11,134 nt of DNA from Baffinella frigidus. Taxonomy: Eukaryota; Cryptophyceae; Cryptomonadales; Baffinellaceae. This document shows, piece after piece, positions 7,131 through 11,134 of this stretch (its first letter is position 1; the number at the start of each line of letters is the position of its first letter). Below the pieces are notes generated by a model that ran no database searches, was not told the origin of the DNA, and was given only the letters and a program-made list of their open reading frames with translations. The stretch lies in the NCBI GenBank assembly GCA_026770585.1, contig MU646839.1, forward strand, positions 292,331 to 303,464, written 5' to 3'. Position numbers and translations under genes: made by a program.

Positions 7131-7382
7131 GCCCCGCACCATTCACACTTTCTCTCAGTACCAGAATGTCGGAAGCAGTGTGCCCATCCGCGCGTCCCCT
7201 TTTCCTCTCTCTGACCCTTCTCTCTTCCTCCCTGCGTTCCCTTCCGCCCTTCCCTGCTCCACCCGCCCCTGCTTGCCACGTGCAGTCCTCACTGATCAGG
7301 CAAAGCCACCCTGACCAAAACACTCGGGCCTCCTGGTACGGTCACACGACCCAAAATGTCTCCTGGCGTTTTATCGCGAAAC
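7131..7382. other. Pyrimidine-rich unique sequence, no gene recognised
   Basis: The + strand is CT-rich at about 7190-7270. The short open frames are low complexity and unrecognised. No element ends or RNA genes are visible. Confidence 0.5.
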
Positions 7383-7594
7383 CCACTCGAGGCTAGAAAT
7401 GTGACTATTTTAAAAGCTTTCAACTTTACACGTCCTTTACAAGTGGACCGATGTGCAGTAGTTTCCACACAAATCGTCGCGTTTAGTCACGTTTCTGGGG
7501 GAATTCTCCCAGCAACGTGACCAAACCCGCCCGTGACTGGTACAAATTTTAACAAATCCATATTTAAAATACAGCCTCCTCCAGTCTCGAGTGG
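7383..7594. mobile_element. Family 2 element, 212 bp with ~32-bp terminal inverted repeats
   Basis: Left end CCACTCGAGGCTAGA and right end complement CCACTCGAGACTGGA continue to TATTTTAAA in both, giving 32-position arms that match at the outer 15 and inner 9 or so bases with a diverged middle. A 36-bp near-perfect palindrome sits close to the centre. No protein is encoded. No clear target-site duplication is visible. A third copy of the right arm occurs at 8226-8296, so the unit is dispersed. A non-autonomous foldback or MITE-like element is inferred. Confidence 0.75.
7486..7521. repeat. 36-bp near-perfect palindrome centred on GAATTC
   Basis: The arms GTCACGTT-CTGGG-GAATTC read outward from the centre at 7503/7504, with only two mismatched pairs out of 18. 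It lies inside the 212-bp family 2 element. It could extrude as a cruciform or bind a dimeric protein; neither is shown. Confidence 0.88.
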
Positions 7595-7743
7595 ACAGTC
7601 GTCAGGTCTGATGACTTTTGTTCGCAACGTTGTGGCAGTCGTGTTCTGAAGGCGTTCTTTTCTCGCACAGTTGTGGCAGCCGTGTCGGCAGGTGCTCTGA
7701 TGACATTCTTGTGTGAAGTGTTGTGACTGCCTGATTGACAGGC
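7595..7743. repeat. Degenerate repeats with GTTGTGGCAG(T/C)CGTGT core
   Basis: GTTGTGGCAGTCGTGTTCTGAAGGCGTTCTT near 7629 is echoed by GTTGTGGCAGCCGTGT near 7671 and GTTGTGACTGCC near 7721. Related words (CAGTCGTGTTCCAAAGACGTTCTTGT near 7828, GGGTTGTGACACT near 7966) lie within the next repeat block. Copies are diverged and unevenly spaced. No function is recognisable. Confidence 0.6.
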
Positions 7744-7771
7744 CCTTAACCCTACACCCTACACCCTACAC
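7744..7771 (-). repeat. Small CCCTACA heptamer patch
   Basis: CCCTAACCCTACACCCTACACCCTACACC has telomeric period 7 with the variant CCCTACA. It immediately precedes the first of three repeat units at 7773. Confidence 0.85.
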
Positions 7772-7772
7772 C

Positions 7773-8225
7773 AGGTGGAAGATTACTACTTGAACCTACT
7801 CGACTTGTCACCCTCGAAGATCCTAACAGTCGTGTTCCAAAGACGTTCTTGTCACAGAGTTGCGACCAAGACTGTCTTGATCGCAGGTTGACGAATAATG
7901 CCTGAACCTGCTGGACACCTCGCCTTCCAATATCCACTCCGTAGCCCTCCGCCAGTCTGTTCGCAGGGTTGTGACACTCTCTTCGTCAGACCTAACCACA
8001 CAGTGGGCTCCGAGGGTTTCGTTGGGGCTGGAATTCCGGGTGTACCGTGACCAATTTGCATTAGACAAATCCGGCAAGTTAATCGTCTTCAGGCAAGTTG
8101 GCTTTTGGTGAAAGGTTCGTAGTCCACCGTGTGGACCATCGCCCACACCAGGTTGACGACTTGTACCTGAACCCGTTGGACTGGTCACCTTCCAGCATCC
8201 TCTTCGTAGCCCTCGGGCAGTCTGT
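7773..8225 (+). repeat. Three dispersed copies of a 51-76 bp unit
   Basis: Units at 7773-7823, 7885-7960 and 8150-8225 share AGGT-GA-GA, CCTGAACC-G-TGGAC, CACCTTCCA-ATCC, TCCGTAGCCCTC-G-CAGTCTGT. The first unit is truncated at its 3' side and continues into different sequence. The second and third run to CAGTCTGT, and the third stops exactly where the family 2 partial copy starts. A 212-codon minus-strand open frame (7823-8461) crosses two units and the family 2 copy, so it is unlikely to be a gene. Confidence 0.78.
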
Positions 8226-8296
8226 CCACTCGAGGCTGGAAAGGGGAGCATTTTAAATGTGGGTTTGTAAACATTTGTACCAGTCACGGGCAGGGG
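8226..8296 (-). mobile_element. Partial family 2 copy (one arm)
   Basis: CCACTCGAGGCTGGA, CATTTTAAAT, GGGTTTGT, CATTTGTACCAGTCACGGGC follow the same order as the reverse complement of 7527-7594. Similarity covers about 70 bp and stops near 8296, before the central palindrome. No opposite arm is seen downstream, so the copy is truncated or was inserted incompletely. Confidence 0.75.
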
Positions 8297-8620
8297 AGCT
8301 GATGGAGGGCCATTGAACCTGTCGAGAGATTCAGTGTGAATGCTGAGGGAGGGTGGGTGGGTACCCTGAACACAAAACTCGAAAGCCGAAAGCCGAAAGC
8401 CGACAGCAGGTGGAGACGACAGGGCCAGGCAACATCTCTCACCGCCGGGTTCCGGCAACATCCTCGCTGTCGGAACTCACTTCGCCGAGGTCAGACCCTA
8501 AACCCTAAAGAGAGAAAGACTGGCCTGTGTTGGCCTTTGACACGGCCGCACCATATCCCCCCCTCCCCCGAGGAGGCTGTGTTCTCGCGGACTCGACCCG
8601 AACCCCTAACCGCCAATCTC
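8297..8620. other. Mostly unique sequence with a period-7 CGAAAGC patch
   Basis: Positions 8380-8407 are three CGAAAGC units plus CGACAGC, a period-7 run that resembles a mutated telomeric heptamer. A tiny CCCTAAACCCTAAA patch occurs at about 8496-8509. Otherwise nothing is recognisable. Confidence 0.6.
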
Positions 8621-8730
8621 GCGAGCAGGTGCAACTATGGGACGTGGCCCGACAGAGCTTATGTAGAAGCGGGACCTAGCACAAGGCTAACCGGGAAGGT
8701 GGCGAGCAGGTACAGTTGTGGGACGTGGCC
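8621..8730 (+). repeat. 29-bp direct repeat pair, 81 bp apart
   Basis: GCGAGCAGGT-CA--T-TGGGACGTGGCC is found at 8621-8649 and 8702-8730. The four differences are all transitions (G/A or C/T). Short GCGAGCAG words also recur in the hairpin near 9108-9126. Confidence 0.85.
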
Positions 8731-8745
8731 GCTGACGCGCTGACG

Positions 8746-8770
8746 TGGTGGTACTTTATGTTCGAGTAAG
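8746..8770 (-). mobile_element. Lone copy of a family 3 element end
   Basis: On the minus strand CTTACTCGAACATAAAGTACC matches the terminal inverted repeats at 9676-9695 and 11089-11107. The outermost CAG and TA bases are not preserved, and no partner end is found nearby. It is therefore a degraded solo end, and it extends the family beyond the two intact elements. Confidence 0.7.
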
Positions 8771-8961
8771 ACGTGTGCCCGCGCATGTCGCGCGTCGCGT
8801 CCCTCCCCTGGGCGTCCTCTTCTATCATCACCAGGTGATCCCTTTGGACCTGAACCTCATCACCTCACCCAAAAACCCACCACCGACCCCTGAAATGCAC
8901 CACCACCGATTCAGAGAGAGAAATCGGCACGAAACCAGAGCTAGTCCCTCGACACAATGCA

Positions 8962-8978
8962 CACGGAGCGACTCCGTG
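8962..8978. repeat. 7-bp perfect hairpin
   Basis: CACGGAG and CTCCGTG flank the triloop CGA. It is short, so chance is possible. I see no other feature in 8771-9033. Confidence 0.6.
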
Positions 8979-9033
8979 AGTTCGTTCCATAGGGGTTTTC
9001 ATCCAGAGGGTTGTGTATGCTGTTGATGCCACC

Positions 9034-9119
9034 TGCAAAGTCACAGGTTCGCGACGTGTGTACGCTACACACGTCGCGAGCCTGTGACTTTGCACCTCTG
9101 CTCGCGTGCGAGCAGAGGT
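9034..9119. repeat. Two adjacent long hairpins (29-bp and 12-bp stems)
   Basis: Positions 9034-9062 pair with 9066-9094 in a 29-bp stem with one G-T mismatch and a CGC loop. Starting on the last base of that stem, 9094-9105 pair with 9108-9119 in a perfect 12-bp stem with a 2-nt loop. GCGAGCAG then appears once more at 9120-9127. The near-perfect complementarity implies a recent foldback or active maintenance. The fourth telomeric block starts about 35 bp downstream. No flanking gene is recognised. Confidence 0.95.
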
Positions 9120-9153
9120 GCGAGCAGTAGAGGGTATTCCCGAAATTGCTCAG

Positions 9154-9397
9154 CCCTAAACCCTAAACCCTAAAACCTGAACCCTAAACCCTACACCCTA
9201 AACTCCAAACCCTGAACCCTAAACCCTAAACCCTAACCCCCAAACCCCAAACCCCCAACCCTAAATCCTAAACCCTAAACCCTAACCGCCCTGGTGCTAA
9301 CCCTAAACCCCAAACCCTGAACCCTAAACCCTAAACCCTAAACCCTAAACCCTGAACCATAAACCCTAAATCCTAAACCCTAAACCCCAACCCCTAA
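9154..9397 (-). repeat. Telomere-type (CCCTAAA) degenerate array
   Basis: CCCTAAA heptamers with CCCTGAA, CCCCAAA, TCCTAAA and CCCTACA variants, interrupted at about 9286-9298 by GCCCTGGTGCTAA. A further small patch (CCCTGAAACCTGAACCCTGAACCCC) lies at about 9487-9512. The orientation matches the blocks at 2469-3997 and 6764-7130. Confidence 0.94.
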
Positions 9398-9667
9398 CGC
9401 TTAGCGTCTCGACATGTGTAGGGTGCGAGGAGAGGTGCTCCCAGTTGGTGGTGGGGCGGGGCTCGTTCCTGCCCGCCCACGGTGGAACCCTGAAACCTGA
9501 ACCCTGAACCCCACCCCCCCCTCCAGCTTTCTTCTCGTGGCTTGATCGCTGTATGCGGGAGGACATCAGGCAGCCACTGTCATGAAGAAAGAAGAGGCGG
9601 GCGTCCCCCCTGCGTTTCTTCGTAATTAATAGGGCGTTTTCGGAAGGCCCGCTTCTTATGAGCGAGG
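9398..9667. other. Unique sequence before the family 3 elements
   Basis: Apart from the small telomere-like patch at 9487-9512, nothing is recognisable. Composition shifts toward AT from about 9610 onward, continuing into the elements at 9670-11113. Confidence 0.5.
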
Positions 9668-9965
9668 TACAGGGCTTACTCGAACATACGGTACCACAAT
9701 ACAAGGTACACCCCCAAAGTTGACGTGTGGACCTCAATAAATTCAAGGACCGCACACCGACCATTGTTTTAGGGCCTTAGGCCGTTTCTTACGCTGAAAT
9801 CAGGAAAGGAAGATGTGGGATTTCGTGTTGGCTTTTTGCCTAATGTCACAGTACTTATTAATAGTCAACCACTTGAGAGCTTAATCTCACAAAAAACGAG
9901 AAGCCCGTTTCTTACGCTGCAAACGAGAAAGGAAAAATAAGCCTTTTAGAAGCGGCAAATTTGAG

Positions 9966-9976
9966 GGTTCGGTTCC
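9966..9976 (+). promoter_or_regulatory. tRNA B-box-like sequence, left arm
   Basis: GGTTCGGTTCC differs by one base from the canonical B-box form GGTTCGANNCC and lies in GAGGGTTCGGTTCCCCGAGG. It pairs with the copy at 10149-10159 in the other arm of the element. No A-box or cloverleaf is found, so function as a polymerase III signal is uncertain. Confidence 0.4.
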
Positions 9977-10148
9977 CCGAGGATGCAGAAGTGCTCCCCT
10001 CTATTTCCTCTTTTGGGTATTTTTTCTGGCCACGGATCCGTTTTAGCACTCAAATATGTGTTTTAAACTTGGACGACCAGAAAACTTCATGAGCAAGAAA
10101 AAAAAAATGTCATGGCCAGTTGTTTAGTTTGAATTCATGCCTCCTCGG

Positions 10149-10159
10149 GGAATCGAACC
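10149..10159 (-). promoter_or_regulatory. tRNA B-box-like sequence, right arm
   Basis: On the minus strand GGTTCGATTCC is an exact match to the polymerase III B-box form GGTTCGANNCC, inside TCGAGGGTTCGATTCCCCGA, which can form a T-arm-like stem with a bulged A. Upstream on that strand I could not find a convincing A-box or acceptor stem. It may be a remnant of a tRNA or tRNA-derived sequence captured by the element, or coincidence fixed by the palindrome. Confidence 0.45.
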
Positions 10160-10626
10160 CTCGATTTTCCCGCTTCTAGATCCTCCGATCCAAAAAAAGG
10201 CGAGGAAATAGAGGCCGATTTTGGCCACTATTTCCCCGGTTTTCGTCTTGGAGGAATACAGAAATCTCTCATTCTTCCCTTCTAGATGCGTAAGAAACGC
10301 ACATTGAACATCCTCCGAAAAGGAGATTTATTGCTTGACAATCCCTACATCTTCCTTTTTCGATTGCAGGGTAGGAAACAGCCTTAATTTGTAATTGCAT
10401 TTTGTAACAGTTTCCGTTACGCAGTACAAAATTTAAGAACCACGCACCGACCGTGTTTTGCTGACCTTAAAAACTTTGAGGCCCGCACACCGACCGTCGT
10501 GAAAAAGCCGTACCTTCTGTGTGGGTAAGCCCTGTACCCATGTACCCCTGTAAAGCCTGAACCCCAAAACCTAATTAGCGTCCAGAATTTTTCCAGGACC
10601 ACCACAAGACCCTAGACAAACGCTTA

Positions 10627-11113
10627 CAGCCCCAACTCGAACAGAAGGTCACACAATACAAGGTCATACACTGGTTACTCCGATGTGGAACTTAATCATT
10701 TAAGGTCCGCACACTGACTTGTTTTCTGTGGACCTTAATTATCTAAGGTCCGCACACACTTGTTTTGTGGACCTTGATACAGCGAAAAAAAGTTGGCCCG
10801 ACATCGCTTGGCCCCCCGGAGAATGGAGCTGGCGAATTTTTGGGTCGAAAACAATGTCAATATTTCCCAGGAAAAACTGGGTTCCCGAGTGGTGCAAGTT
10901 GAAAATTGCAACTACTGAATTTAAGGTCCGCACACACCCGTTTTTCGCGAAGCTTGCTGAATGCAAGGTCCCCATTTAAGGTCCACAAACTCGTTTTATG
11001 TGGACCTTAATTATTTAAGGTCCGCACTCACTTGTTTCTGTCGACTTTAATTATCTAAGGTCCGCACACAGACTGTCTCGAGATGGTGTGACCTTATGTT
11101 CGAGTAAGAGCTG
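10627..11113. mobile_element. Family 3 element 2: 487-bp TA-flanked inverted-repeat element
   Basis: The left end CAGCCCCAACTCGAACAGAA and right-end complement CAGCTCTTACTCGAACATAA both continue with GGTCACAC, giving 28-bp arms with four differences. TA lies outside each end (10625-10626 and 11114-11115). The ends are clearly related to element 1 and to 8746-8770. The interior holds six subterminal repeats and a unique stretch at about 10778-10916 in which I see no gene. It starts 90 bp after element 1 ends. It is too short for a transposase, so it would need one supplied in trans. Confidence 0.8.
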
Positions 11114-11134
11114 TAACGTAGAATCCTTTGGGGG

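Larger units (their letters stand above)
9670..10534. mobile_element. Family 3 element 1: 865-bp TA-flanked inverted-repeat element
   Basis: The left end CAGGGCTTACTCGAACATAC and the right-end complement CAGGGCTTACCCACACAGAA share their first ten bases, then diverge but both reach GGTAC. TA flanks both sides (9668-9669, 10535-10536), as expected for TA-targeting elements such as Tc1/mariner. Arms continue inward as an imperfect palindrome: 9780-9820 pairs with 10343-10383; CGTTTCTTACGC at 9906-9917 with 10288-10299; 9948-9983 with 10143-10177. No transposase frame is present, so it is non-autonomous. It is more AT-rich than the flanking DNA to its left. The superfamily is inferred from TA and CAG ends only. 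Confidence 0.78.
9727..11077 (+). repeat. Nine iterated AAGGTCCGCACAC-type subterminal repeats, all on the + strand
   Basis: Units of about 38-44 bp with consensus GTGGACCTTAATTA, TTAAGGTCCGCACAC, GACTTGTTTT occur at about 9727-9770, 10431-10460, 10461-10500, 10685-10727, 10728-10766, 10918-10946, 10960-10999, 11000-11039 and 11040-11077. Three are in element 1 and six in element 2, with the same orientation near both ends. Within a unit GGACCTTAA and TTAAGGTCC form a hairpin (for example 11002-11010 with 11015-11023). Such subterminal repeats are often transposase-binding sites in DNA transposons; that role is inferred. Confidence 0.85.

Noticed and set aside
7823-8461. 212-codon minus-strand open frame, the longest in the window
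   Set aside because: It passes through two units of the three-copy repeat (7885-7960, 8150-8225) and the family 2 partial copy. The product has no recognisable domain, and a chance frame in GC-rich repeat DNA explains it better.
10141-10260. Possible complete tRNA gene on the minus strand around the B-box
   Set aside because: Only the T-arm-like part fits. I could not find a consistent acceptor stem, D-arm or A-box at proper spacing.
10685-11077. CRISPR-like array of spaced repeats
   Set aside because: The repeats are diverged, the spacers are short and AT-rich with partial similarity, and the setting is eukaryotic subtelomeric DNA with inverted element ends.

Overview
The window is eukaryotic repeat DNA of subtelomeric character. 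About a quarter of it consists of TTTAGGG/CCCTAAA arrays, the Arabidopsis-type telomere heptamer, in four large blocks plus small patches. This heptamer occurs in land plants, many green algae and several protist lineages, so it does not identify the organism. I found no gene I can support: no conserved protein, rRNA, complete tRNA or credible spliced gene. The open frames are short, unrecognised, and several run through repeat copies.

Layout. 1-369: degenerate telomere-like array, G-rich on the + strand. 370-1060: three copies (A, B, C) of a short inverted-repeat family (family 1) plus a diverged direct repeat. 1061-1951: mostly featureless, with a fragment of family 1. 1952-1999: a perfect palindrome abutting a perfect hairpin. 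2131-3997: the largest telomere-like block, C-rich on the + strand, with a roughly 70-bp composite repeat at its start, patches of variant heptamers and two small strand flips. 3998-6588: non-telomeric, GC-rich DNA with a minisatellite, short direct repeats and a 14-bp perfect hairpin.

6589-6727: the most complete family 1 copy, with matching inverted termini. 6764-7130: third telomeric block, containing 13 perfect heptamers. 7383-7594: a 212-bp terminal-inverted-repeat element (family 2), with a diverged partial copy at 8226-8296. 7595-8225: degenerate repeats, including three copies of a 50-76 bp unit. 8621-8770: a two-copy repeat and a lone copy of a transposon-like end. 9034-9119: two adjacent long hairpins. 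9154-9397: fourth telomeric block.

9670-10534 and 10627-11113: two elements that share ends beginning CAG and ending CTG, each flanked by TA on both sides (family 3). They also share an iterated AAGGTCCGCACAC-type motif, present nine times and always on the + strand.

The components look like non-autonomous foldback or MITE-like DNA elements accumulated among interstitial telomeric arrays. No transposase is present in the window. The clearest candidate for something undescribed is the 9670-11113 pair: TA-flanked inverted-repeat elements with same-strand palindromic subterminal repeats, one of them carrying paired tRNA B-box-like sequences.
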